Positions 34,452 through 45,926 of a DNA stretch of 64,000 nt are shown piece after piece; position 1 is the stretch's first letter, and every line of letters begins with the position of its first letter. Source of the DNA: Avena insularis (Eukaryota; Streptophyta; Magnoliopsida; Poales; Poaceae); the NCBI GenBank assembly GCA_023614405.1, contig CM042689.1:330994305-331058304 (forward strand). Reading direction: 5' to 3'. The notes under the pieces were generated by a model that was given only the letters and a program-made list of their open reading frames with translations, did not search any database and was not told the DNA's origin. Position numbers and translations under genes: made by a program.

Positions 34452-37400
34452 TATAAGGGTCCCATCCTTTAAATAAGGTAGAGTCCCCTGTGTTTACAAT
34501 GCTAGTCCCTGGATCAATAGCTAGCATCCACAGTTAAGATGTAATATCAAGGAACAAAGGTCATAATATAACTTTATAACCAGGAATAACATAATTTCAT
34601 TACATCTTACATAGCTCATTTGGCTATTACATTACATTGCAGCAGAATATCTATAAGCATGGGGGTCCTTCATCTTCAAAATGCCACAGGCAGTCATGTT
34701 GGTTGTAGACTTGTAATCCTAATCAACACACTTTACTAACATCAAACAAACCTGCAACATTATAAGTTACAGCCACAAGGTCAATACATTTGAATTGTAT
34801 TGGCAAGTTTCACTACTATGTAGAATATAAGTGGATCCTATCAATGCATGCATATTTGGCCAAGTGGGGTTTAGGCTCATTTGCAGAAAGCAATATACTT
34901 TTATCCTATCTTTACAAAATAGTTTTTGATCTTTTGTCAAATCTTTCTGAACTCCTTGGAATCCACCAAGTGTTTCAAAATCCCTTGTTGTCACCCTCAA
35001 GTTTTTAACTTTGAGAAATTGGAATGTCGAGATCTTCCATAGCTTCAGGCCTTAGTTGCTCAGTATTGTCCATAACCGGGGACACCGCTAAGTACTTAGA
35101 ATTTTGATCTTCTACAGAAGTTGTACACTTTACCCACATGACACAATCTCATCTTGATGCCACCAGTGGCCACTGGATAAGTACTCACCAAGATGGAGTA
35201 CTGGAAGATTGAGAATGTGACAAAGTCTTTCCATAGGAGTCCTCCCAATACAAAATGCTAGCTTGTCTACCAGGCACCAATGTAGGGTTCAAGTCCCCTT
35301 ACACAAATCTAGTTAACCTGAAGATGCCAATGCATGGGTCTTCCACTATGTAGTTGACTAAGCCAGAGCCCATTTAGCATGTGGCTATACATGGAAGCCA
35401 CTGTACGAGAAACATGTTCAATCTCTAAGTCCCTGGGTGGTTTTCTTTTAGTGCACAACAAAAATAGATTGCCATATAAACATGGTTCCTTTTGTTGCCA
35501 CCTTGTCCAAAAGCTTGAGTATCCTTGTCCACCTAGGTGGTTCATTGAGTACTTGTTTTATTATATAAAACATAAGTCTTTTCAATACTTCATATAATCA
35601 TAATATGTATCCCATCCCAATATATAGCTGGGCTAAGCATACTACAACTACATTGTTTTCACTAAGGAATATATAGGGGTATCCTATTAGGATTTAGCAT
35701 AGCATAAGTATAGAAATTCTTTTCATGCATGTTTCAAAATCCACTAAGTATAATGAAAATAGTAGGACTTTGGATGATAGTGTAACTTGCCTTTTGGTAG
35801 GGAATGTTGGTTCACTTCTTGATCTTGCTAGTTTCACACTTTTCTATCTTCACTACAAATCAATCAAGCAAACACAATATCACTAGCATTCCAACCAAAA
35901 TCAATCAAACAAATTAACACACATAAAATAATGGGATCTAAGTCGTGCATGCCAGCATGCATAAGATAGTTTTATTTGCCAAGGTGGTCTCTACTAGTCT
36001 CTACACATTTTAAGGCTCAAAGTGGACATTTTTCCAAAGTGGCAAAGTCATTTGCAAAAGGGTTTTGTCTATAAACCATTTTTAAATCCATTCATCATTT
36101 TATGTGATGGAAAATGTTTTTATCAAATCAAAAACTTTATGTTGTTCACCAAATAAGTTGTTTATTCTCAAAACTTGGTGTTTAGGGTCAGTAGGTTTGA
36201 TTCAAATCATTTTCCCAAAGTTTTTACTCCAAAATCATTTTCATAACAAAATCAATATTTTTATTTGGCTAGAAATGGGCTAAATAAATTAATCCATCTT
36301 AAACTTCACCAAATTCATTTTTAAAACCATGGGTTGGTTCCTAGGGTCAGTAGGTTTACCACAAACCAATTTTCAAAGGTTTCAACCCTAAAACCATTTT
36401 GGAATAATTTTTATAACCTAAACTATCACACAAATGTTTCTACAAAAACAATCATTTTACCAGAGGCTTTTTACTAAACAAACTGCATGGTTGTCTAGGG
36501 CTTGTTCCACTGATTCCAATGATATAAAGTTTGTAAATTTTGGACCTGTGGATCAAAAGTTACAAGGGTTTCAAATTTGCATCTAAATCTGATTTCAAAT
36601 TCTATTTCTAAATCGTCTGGTGCCACGCGATGATGTCGCTGGCTGGTACCGCTTGCGGATCGTGCTCGTGGGCGTTGGATCTAAACAGATCGCACGCTCA
36701 GCTAGCTCATACCGCTCAAGTTCTATTCTTAGCGGGACGATTTGCATCGACGGCTCACAGCTCAACCATTAACTTGGCGGCGCTAGCGGCGGCGGCAAGC
36801 ATTTGCCGGACGAGGAGCTAACGGCAGTTACAAGAAGCAAAGAGGGTAGGGGATGGTCTCACCGTGCTCGCAGGGTCGTGGTGATGCTCGAGGCGTGGTC
36901 GGTTGGTCGAGGGGCGCACTGGCGTAGGAGTAATCGCTCGTCGGAGTGGGGAACGGCATCGGGTTGCTCTGGTCTTTGTCGAGGGCGGTGCTGCGGTTCG
37001 CCCCGAGGAAAAGCAAAGGCATGGTTAGATGCAGCCGAGGTTGGGGAGTGCGGGAGCATCATCGGGAAAGAGCGGGGCGGTCAGGTGCTTACCAGAAGGG
37101 TCACCGGAGTTGCTTGCAGACGCGGCGGAGCTCGGAGTTGTTGTAGTCGACGCTCGGGGGCGCCCGCAGTTGAACGAAAGGCACAGGCAGATGCGCCTGG
37201 GAGTGGGGATCATGACGGTGTGCTTAGGAAGGCACGGGGCGGCGAGGTTTTGCCGGAATCAAAGAGGGAGCTCGTCGGAGCAGTGACGGTGTGGCTCGAA
37301 ATTACGACGACCTGGGGACAGAGAGAGGGAGGCGCTTGAGGGGAAATGGAGAGAAGGCGCAGGCGGTTAAACGGGCGCTGTTACTGCGAGGAATCAAGGC

Positions 37401-38196
37401 GTATTCATCGCGTATTCAACGCCGACGTAAATGGCAGCAACGGTAGGCGGTGTCTGCGCGAGGAAGAAGGAGGTGAGCTGGCGGTGGGGTCCGGGCGTCA
37501 GTGGGAAAGGAAGAGAGGGAGAGGGGCCACCGGTCAGTGTCTGCGCGGGTTAAAAGCTAAGTGTGAATCGTTTTCTTCGGGAGGGAGTGAGTGGGCTGGT
37601 ACTAGGCCTTGGCTAGTTGGGCTGAGTCCATTTCTATATTTTTTCTTCTGAATGCTTTTTTCCTTTTCTAATCCTGTTTTCTGTTTTGAAATTCAAACTA
37701 CAATCCAATATTCAAAACAAATCAAACATTCATCACACTTTGCAAAGAATTTGGTTCTGTTTAACAACATAAACCAAAGTCTCAAAAATAAAATAATATT
37801 TTTATTTTAGAGTCCATTTATAATTAAATAAAATGCACATTGGTTATTAAATCAAATGGGTTTTAATTTATTTTAAAACTCCATTTAAAGTCTAAATATC
37901 TTCAAAACCAAATTAGTAGGTTTTATTTGAAAGTAAAGAATATTTGGAAAACTTGTCTAAAATAAATAAATAAGTTTTGATGTTTAAATAAAATAGTAAA
38001 ACCTTTATTTTTAATAACTTGGATATTAAATACTTATTATTTTATTTAAATAAACCTTTACTATTTTGATCCAAATAGGTTTTGCAAGTTTTCAATTGGA
38101 TTCAAAAAGTTTCTTCTCATCCTGAAAATCAACAAAGTTTTATTTTATTCATTTATTTTTCACATTACAAGATTTGGAAAATCTTGGGATGTGACA
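34452..38196 (-). repeat. 5' LTR of gag-only element 1 (3,745 bp)
   Basis: Partner of 28809-32559. At its primer-site end the terminal dinucleotide is changed (plus strand TATAAGGG instead of TGTAAGGG). It ends GGGATGTGACA at 38196, followed by TSD TCTAT. Confidence 0.9.
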
Positions 38197-39032
38197 TCTA
38201 TCCATAATCAATTTAAGAGAACCCTTGAGCTACAAATCTTTCCTTGTTCCTTACAAAAATTCCATGTTCATCTTGCTTGTTCTTGAATATACACTTAGTG
38301 CCAATAACATCGCGGCAATCTTTAGGCTTTTCAACTAAATTCCATACTTTGTTTCTCCCAAAGTTTTTGAGCTCTTTATGCATTGCTTCCAACCAATCTG
38401 AATCTTCAAGAGCTTCCCACACTTTCTTTGGCTCCATCATGGATATGTGTGCTTAATGCTCACCAAAATGCTTCAATTGAGCTTGAGTGTACATTCCACT
38501 CCTTAGATCACCAAGAACATTCTCAAGAGTGTGGTCTATTCTTTCCAACATTCTATATACTCTAGCTTTGCGACGAGTTTTGATCTCCTTGTTGTTCCTT
38601 GTGGGGATCTCTTCATCATTTTGGTCCTCGTCTTGACCATTATCTTGACATTGATCATCACTAGGATAATTTTCATCATCATGAGGCATAGGTTGACCTT
38701 GGTCTTGATCAGGCATAATCCTCGATAGGTGTTCAGATGATCTTGTGGCTAATTGTATAGTTCTGCCTTATGCGATTGACTCAGCAGCGCCAGACAAACC
38801 GGTAAGTGGAGAGGCCGGTTCATCCTGCCTAGAGCTTTCTGCCTGATCAGCTTGAATAAAAAAAGAACTTAGTTTCAAAACCAAGGAAGTGAGTATTTAT
38901 GAAAACCTATTCTCATTCTTATCACTTAGGTTATTTCATGAAAATTCATGTTCTCCAACAATTCTTGCAAACTTACATAAAATTTGACACACTTGATCAC
39001 TCTACTAAATTACTCATCCTATATTCTTGTAG

Positions 39033-39843
39033 ATGGACGCGAAGTATAGCAAGTTCTACTAGTTGGGGAATGGAGGAGACCTCATCTTTGAGTGTGACTT
39101 TGACCAGCTGTTAGAAATGCTGGAACGTCCGCACCCCAAGTTCTTCGGAGCTCAGCTCAACGATCAGGAAGGAGAGGAGTTGCAATGGCTAATTGTTGCA
39201 AGTCTCCGAGGAAAGATTGAAGTCCCCACCATAGAGGGAATTCAGTTCACCATCAAAGAGAACAACTGGCTAGATGGACTTTCTAGGGCCATGCAGGAAG
39301 CTCTTGCCCATCTGTGTGGTCCGAGTATCAATCAGATCAAGGGTACCCGCTTTGAGTTCTTCCCAACGCGTGATGCTATGGGACATCCACTGGAGGCACC
39401 ATATACACCCTGAGCGGAAGATCCAAGTGGATCACCTTAGCTTCATGATGTATGACCGGCAGAAGGAGTTGGACAATGCCCGTTCCTACGCCAACCACAA
39501 GTCCGCCATTGCTGCTCAGAAGGATCAAACCATCGCCATGCTGGTGAAGGATCGCCAGTCTCGTCGTCGTCAGCTCGACAAGAAGGAGCGCATCATTGAC
39601 TGTCTCTGCCACAGGATCACAGACTTGGAGGAGACCATCTATGAGAGGGATATGCAGCTGGAGGAGAGGGAGAATGCCAGGGAAGACCTTCGTGGAGACC
39701 CCTACTCCTATCTAAGTGATGATGATGACTTTCTGGAGGATCAAGCCATGGACTTCTTCACCGATGAGGATGATTTCTCCTTGATTGATGATGATGATGA
39801 TGAGGATGATGAGGACACAACTCCGAGGAGTAGTAACACTTGA
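39033..39843 (+). pseudogene. Gypsy ORF0 upstream of gag, coiled-coil protein, broken
   Basis: It probably starts at ATG 39033 (MDAKYSKFY), with a TAG at 39060. The frame continues 39063-39413 (LIFECDFDQLLEMLERPHP; EELQWLIVASLRGKIEVPTI), shifts by +1 near 39411 and ends at 39843. The second half is a long charged helix (KKERIIDCLCHRITDLEETI; ERDMQLEERENARED) followed by a very acidic tail (Asp/Glu runs). An extra ORF before gag is known in some rice Gypsy elements of the RIRE3/RIRE8 type; its role is not established. Coiled coil plus acidic tail suggests a protein-binding or particle-associated factor, which is inference. Confidence 0.6.
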
Positions 39844-40063
39844 GCACTAGCGTCAGTGAGTTGTATTCGATCCCACTGTATCGTAGTTTCCCAGAATGGT
39901 TCTTAAAACCATCTATTTTATTTTGTTGTGGTGTGTGTTTGTATCGTGTGCTATGAATGAAAAGCAAGTTCCTAGAAAAATCTGAGTCAAATTTTGAAAA
40001 CTTTTCCAAAACCCTGAACCTTAGAAATTTCCCTCTTTTCTCATGATCGATCTCAATCTTTAG

Positions 40064-41262
40064 ATGCCTCGTGGAGGAAGCAGTTCATCCCCGGACCCGA
40101 TGTTGCAGATCTTGCAAATGTTGGTTTTAGACCGTGAAGCTGAAAGATCCGAACATCTAGCCAAGTTAGCTACCCTCCAACACGTCGCTCAGATGGCCAA
40201 CAACAACCAGGGCCATGGAAATCAGGACAACCATGGATCCAAGCTCAAGAACTTTGAGAACACAAATCCACCCATTTTCACTAAGTCTGAAGAGCCCCTC
40301 GATGCTGATGATTGGCTGCAAACCATGGAGAACAACCTAGAAGTTGCAGGAGTGGAAGCCAACGAAAAATTACTGTTCGCTACCCACTATCTGGCCGGAG
40401 ATGCTAGAGCATGATGGAACAACATTCGTGACATGAATGGAGGTCAAATGATGACTTGGGAAGAGTTCAAAATTAAGTCCAGTAGAACCCATGTGCCACT
40501 GGGTTTAATCAAGAGGATGAGAGATGAATTCAGAGAACTGAAGCAGGGAAGGATGACAGTAGTTGAGTACCGTGACAAATTTCTGTCATTGGCAAGGTAT
40601 GCACCTGATGAGATTGACACTGAAGCCAAGAAGAAGGAGAGATTCCTGAATGGCCTGCACGATGAAATGCAGACAGTGTTAGTCAATATCCCCTTTGCTG
40701 ATATTGAAGCCTTAGTGGATTTCGCCATTCAGATGGAAGGCAAGATCAACCAAGCCAATGAGAACCGCAAGCGTCGCATGATGAATCAACCAGGAACCCA
40801 TCATACACCAAAGTATCGCCCCAACCCATCTCCAAGATTTTCCCCAAGAACCAACATACCCCCGATGTACCATCCAACCTACCCCAACCGTGGAGGAGGA
40901 AACCCAAGGCCCGGAGGAAATCACAACAACCCCGGGAACCCCAAGAATTTCAACCGTGCACCGCCTAAGTTCAATAACAACAATGCCACCCCCAACACCA
41001 ACACTGCCCCGAGGACTGGAAGCAATGCTATGCCGGTTGCAGCAAAGGACAAGTCTCAGGTGACTTGTTATGAATGTGGAACCAAAGGCCACTATTCCAA
41101 TGAGTGCCCCAAGAAGATTGCCGCAGCCCCCAATGCAAATGCCCCAGCTCAGCAGCAGCGTCGTGTTCAGCCCGGAAGAAGGTTTTCCCCAGGGAATTCG
41201 CTCAACCGCAACGGCCGTCTCTTTCTCATGCATGCTGAAGAAGCCAAGAAGCGCCAGATGTC
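40064..41262 (+). pseudogene. gag: Gypsy gag, one stop and one frameshift
   Basis: It starts MPRGGSSSSPDPMLQ. The capsid-like domain includes DADDWLQTMENNLEVAGVEA and MTVVEYRDKFLSLARYAPDE. A TGA at 40412 replaces the first Trp of the usual AWW motif; the same frame resumes at once. A Pro/Asn-rich linker leads to a complete CCHC knuckle (CYECGTKGHYSNEC). A frameshift near 41250 moves the frame into protease. The product would be particle Gag. Apart from these two lesions it is well preserved and homologous to the capsid part of the gag-only elements. Confidence 0.85.
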
Positions 41263-44200
41263 GTGTTGGGTATGTTTTCTGTTAACTCAGTACTTGCAAG
41301 AGTATTGTTTGATTCTAGAGCATCACACTCATTTGTTACTGAAGAATTTGCATGCACTAGTAAGATTCAACCAACCAAACTGAAGCATGTTATGATAGTT
41401 CAAATACCTGGTTTAACCACCAAAGCTAGACAAATTTGTAAGGCCGTGCCTATCTGAATCCATGGCATAGATTTTTATGCTAATCTAATAGTACTTGGGA
41501 CAAAAGGTTTGTAAGTAGTACTAGGAATGGATTGGATGTCGAAACATAAAGGATTAATCGACTGTGCCAAGAAAGCCATAACCATGACCAGTATAGCCGG
41601 AATATCAGTCGAGCATGTATCCGAAACCTTGCCCCGTCAATTCAAGTGCAACAAGAGTCTAGCCCAACCCACCATTGATCAAGTCCGAATAGTCTGTGAA
41701 TACCCTGATGTATTTCCAGATGTTTTGCCCGGTATGCCCCCAGATCGGGATATCGAGTTTATCATTGAACTAATCCCTGGAACCGGACCCATAGCCCAGA
41801 TACCATATAGTATGAACCCGTCTGAACTAGTGGAGCTGAAGAAGCAATTGGATGCTATGTTGGAGATAGGATTAATTCAACCAAGTGCGTCACTATGGAG
41901 ATCACCAGTGCTGTTTGTGGACAAAAAAGATGGAGGTAACCGTTTGTGTACGGATTATCGGAAGCTGAATGATGTCACCATCAAGAACAAGTACCCACTG
42001 CCCAAGATAGAAGATTTGTTTGACCAGTTGACTGGTGCCAAAGTGTTTTCTAAGATTGATATTAGGACTGGTTACCATCAACTCAAGATTCACGCAGAGG
42101 ATATTCCAAAGACTGCCTTTACCATCCAGTATGGATTATATGAGTACACTGTCATATCTTTTGGATTAACCAATGCCCCCGCTTATTTCATGAACTTCAT
42201 GAATAAGATTTTTATGGACTTCCTGGATAAGTTTGTCGTTGCTTTCATCGATGCCATTCTGATCTATTCCAAATCAGAAGAAGAACATGAGCTACACCTG
42301 AGGACCATCATTGGAACCCTTAGGGAGCATCAGTTGTATGCCAAGTTTAGCAAATGTGAATTCTAGTTACATGAAGTAGGATTTCTCGGACATATCGTAT
42401 CATCCGGAGGAATTTCCGTTGACCCTACAAAGGTGAAGGATGTTGAAGATTGGCAAGCCCCAACCACTCAAACCCAAGTTCGTGCATTTCTCGGATTGAC
42501 GGGATATTACCGCAAGTTCGTAGAAGGATTCTCGAGTATCGCCAGACCCATAACCCAATTATTGAAGAAGGGTAAGAAGTTTGAATGGACAGACAAACGT
42601 GAAGCGAGTTTTTAGGAACTCAAGAGGAGATTGATTTCAGCCCCAATCTTGATCATGCCGGATATCACAAAGCCCTTTGATGTGTATTGTGACGCATCCA
42701 AGATCGGTCTCGGATGTGTGTTGATGCAAGAAGGCAAAGTAATATCTTATCTATCATAACAATTGAAGCAGCATGAGCAGAACTATCCTACCCATGACCT
42801 TGAACTAGCAGCCGTAGTTCTAGTCCTGAAGACATGGAGGCATTACCTGATGGGAAACCGTTGTGAGATTTATTCGGATCACAAGAGCCTGAAGTATATA
42901 TTCACTCAGAAGGAGCTGAATATGAGGCAAAGAAGATCGATCGAGCTAATCAAGGACTATGATCTTGACATTCACTATCACCCCGGTAAAGCCAATGTGG
43001 TAGCAGATGCTCTTAGCAGATTGCCGTGCCGCTTGAACTCCATGATTTTGAAGGAGCAACCAAGTTTGCACAATGATATGGAAGATTTCAGAATGGAATT
43101 AGTAAGTGAAGGATTTTTGGCTAGCATAGAACTTCAACCCACTTTGATCAGTCAGATCCAGGAAGCCCAAAAAGGAAATGCTAGTATCGATGGAATCAAA
43201 CGTTGCATCAGTACAGGCAAAGTACCCGGATTCACCGAGGACGAAGAAGGAGTTTTGTGGTACAAAGGACGTCTCTGTGTACCAGCAAATTCAGAGTTGA
43301 AGGAAACTATTTTGAAATAGGCCCATGATACTATATATTCTATCCATCCCGGAGGGACAAAGATGTATCAGGATTTGAAGGAGCAATTTTGGTGGCATAA
43401 GATGAAGAGAGAAATCGGAAGCTACATCACCAAGTGTGAAATTTGTTAGAGAGTCAAGGCGGGACATCAGAGACCCGCAGGACTGTTGCAACCACTGCAG
43501 ATTCCGGAATGGAAATGGGATTCAGTTGGAATGGACTTTATCACCGGATTGCCTACTTCTAGTAGGGGAAATGACTCTATTTGGATCATAGTGGATAGAC
43601 TGTCCAAAGTCGCCCATTTCTTACCAGTCAAGACCACTTACCAGAGCTCGAAGCTAACAGAGTTGTACATCGCTAGAATCGTCAGTTTGCATGGAGTCCC
43701 CAAGAACATCGTGTCAGATCGAGGAACTTAGTTTACCTCGAGGTTCTGAAAGAAAGTCTAAGAAGGATTGGGAACAATACTGGATTTCAGCACAGCTTAT
43801 CACCCTCAAACAGATGGACAAACGGAGCGAGTAAATCAAATACTCGAAGATATGTTGAGAGCATGTGTGCTAGAGTATGGATCTAAATAGGAAGACTGTC
43901 TGCCATTCGCAGAATTTTCATACAACAACAGTTATCAAGCCAGTTTGCAAATGGCCCAATTTGAATTCATGTATGGAAGGAAGTGTCATACCCCTTTGAA
44001 TTGGTCGGAAGTAGGAGAGAGTTAGATTTTCGGACCCGACATCCTACGAGAAGCATAAGAGAAAGTTCACAAGATTCGTCAGCACCTCAAGACCGCCCAG
44101 TCAAGACAGAAGAGTTATGCCGACAAGAGACTTCGAGACCATGCTTTCAATATCGGAGACTTTGTGTATCTCAAAGTGTCACAATTGAAAGGAATGCAGC

Positions 44201-44589
44201 GTTTCCAGCTCAAATGAAAGTTAGCCCCCAGATATATCAGACCTTTCAAGATTCTGAATCGTTGAGGAGAAGTATCGTATCAATTGGAACTGCCAGAGGA
44301 GATTTTAGTAGTGCATAATGTGTTCCATATATCGTTCCTTCGCAAATCTCTTGAAGTCTCGGAGAAGACTGAAGTTTTCAAGAACATTGATCACCGCATC
44401 ATAGAGATCAACGATGACCTGACGTACCCCGAAGTACCCATCCATATTTTGGAGGAAGCTTTCAGAACCACCAGGACCCGGAGCATCAAGTTTCTCAAGA
44501 TCCAGTGGAGCAACCACACTGAGGAAGAAGCTACCTGGGAACGAGAAGATCACATCAAGGCGGAGTTTCCCGATCTCTTTAAATCCTAG
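41263..44589 (+). pseudogene. pol: Gypsy pol: protease, RT, RNase H, integrase, chromodomain-like end
   Basis: All domains lie in one frame. Protease: FDSRASHSFV, the catalytic DSG changed to DSR (41311-41319). RT (41850-42360): [24 protein letters not shown], and the catalytic FIDD reads FIDA (42253-42255). RNase H (42670-43020): [31 protein letters not shown]. Integrase: WKWDSVGMDFITGLP (first Asp), VSDRGT (second Asp), [15 protein letters not shown] (Glu). C-terminal end: ILEEAFRT ... QWSNHTEEEATWERED, chromodomain-like. About fifteen in-frame stops interrupt it, several at expected Gln codons (42613, 43318, 43447, 43729) or Trp codons (42364, 43747). No frameshift was seen. Non-functional. 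Confidence 0.88.
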
Positions 44590-44638
44590 GTATCTTTTCT
44601 TTTTCTCATTTCTCAAATCTTGGGATGAGATTTTGTTT

Positions 44639-44650
44639 AAGGAGGGAAGG
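44639..44650 (+). other. Gypsy polypurine tract
   Basis: AAGGAGGGAAGG, three bases before the 3' LTR start. Confidence 0.75.
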
Positions 44651-45916
44651 TTTCTAACATCCCAAAAATATTGATCATGATTATCCAATTCTAATCACCA
44701 AAATTAGGGTTAACAAAAACTTTTGTTAAATAAAAATCAAATGAATGCATGTGTGTATGTGATGATTTTATGAACGCATGAATGGACTTGTGTGATTGAT
44801 CTAAATAGCAAGGAATGGTTTAAAGTTGAAAACAACATCATCTTAAAAATTTCCAAATAGAAACAAATCAAGAGAAAATAAAAAACAAAACAAATTAAGC
44901 AAATGGTCATTTTTGTCAATCTTGCTCACTGGGCCACTTTGAGTGTTTCTAGTCCAAGATTTCAAGCAGAAACATTTCCATTTCTTTTCACCCCTTGCTA
45001 TATCAAGTAAAAGTGAACCCAAGCCCACCTTTCAAACTTACAGAAACATTTGGCAACTTGATTCAAATGATAATTCAAAATTGAATCTTTAACATATGTG
45101 AAGATCATCCATTTTCAAAACCTAACCAAACCAGTGCACCTTGACCAATCAAATCAACCAGAGACTCCCTAGTATGTAACTAGCCCACCCACAAAGTTTG
45201 AATCAAAAATTCAAATTTGAATATCTTTCGGCCATTTCATCAAACACCTTGCAAACACCAAACCAACAAACAATAAACACTATAGTGAGCAATAATTTTG
45301 GCCTAACTTGTTTCCTATATAGCTCATACTACACCCTCAGTAGATCATCTAACTTGTTTAACCCCTCTAGCTCACTGTAAAACCAACCATGCCATCAATG
45401 GCAAGCATGCCGAGAGCACCCTTGCCACCCTAATGTCGCCAGCAAGCTATAAGCTTCTCTAGCCTCGCCAACTTTGTCTAGGACACTCACCACCATCCAT
45501 CGCCACCCCTTGTCCAATCCTAGAGCATTTCCATCCCCTGGACCACATAGCCCGAGCGTGCCCAGTCTCTCTACGAGCGTGCCGAGAGCGAGCCAGAGCG
45601 CCACCTACGACACACGCCCACAGACCGTGCGCCGCCCTCGCCGCGTGCAAGCAAGATCGCCACCACCCCAGGAACACCCCAGACATGCTCGTTTGCCGCT
45701 GTGCGACCCGTCACCTGTGCACCATTAAAACTTCCATCGGACCCACCGAGAGCGTCGACGGGTTCCGACCGTCTCGCACCGCCCCACGACGCGTAACCAT
45801 GCCGTTGAGCTTCACCTGGAAAAACAGCACCGTCCCCTACCTTTGCCATGCCAGTAGCTCGCTATGCCGACGACCATGACGAGCTCCGTCCGCGCCCTTC
45901 GGTCCCCTTCTGGCAT

Positions 45917-45926
45917 TATAAATATA
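45917..45926 (+). promoter_or_regulatory. TATA box of Gypsy G LTR
   Basis: TATAAATATA, followed about 45 bp on by a CT-rich run (CTCCCCTCTCTCTCTCAG) typical of a plant initiator. A possible splice donor (CCTCGGTGAGC, GT at 46166) lies 240 bp downstream. Confidence 0.65.

Larger units (their letters stand above)
28809..38196 (-). mobile_element. Gag-only LTR retrotransposon (TR-GAG-like) with complete ends
   Basis: A 9,388-bp element with perfect TSD TCTAT and two LTRs of 3,751 and 3,745 bp, about 98% identical by eye in the parts compared. The 1.9-kb internal region holds a primer site and a single open gag but no protease, RT, RNase H or integrase. Gag-only elements with long LTRs have been described in plants as TR-GAG. 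It must borrow Pol from a relative. The intact gag and clean ends suggest fairly recent activity. The unoccupied site is preserved at 63334-63338. Confidence 0.9.
28296..38855 (-). pseudogene. Sirevirus pol fragment C, copy 1, split by a gag-only element
   Basis: Two pieces, 28296-28808 and 38202-38855, together about 1.17 kb. On the minus strand they run from the integrase/RT linker (QDEDQNDEEIPTRNN; TQAQLKHFGEH) through the RT start ([20 protein letters not shown]) to mid-RT ([28 protein letters not shown]). The sequence is close to 18490-19640 of the full Sirevirus but from another copy. Stops and frameshifts are present. The split is at TSD TCTAT (28804-28808 and 38197-38201). The right edge stops abruptly at 38855, where Gypsy G leader sequence begins. 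Confidence 0.85.
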
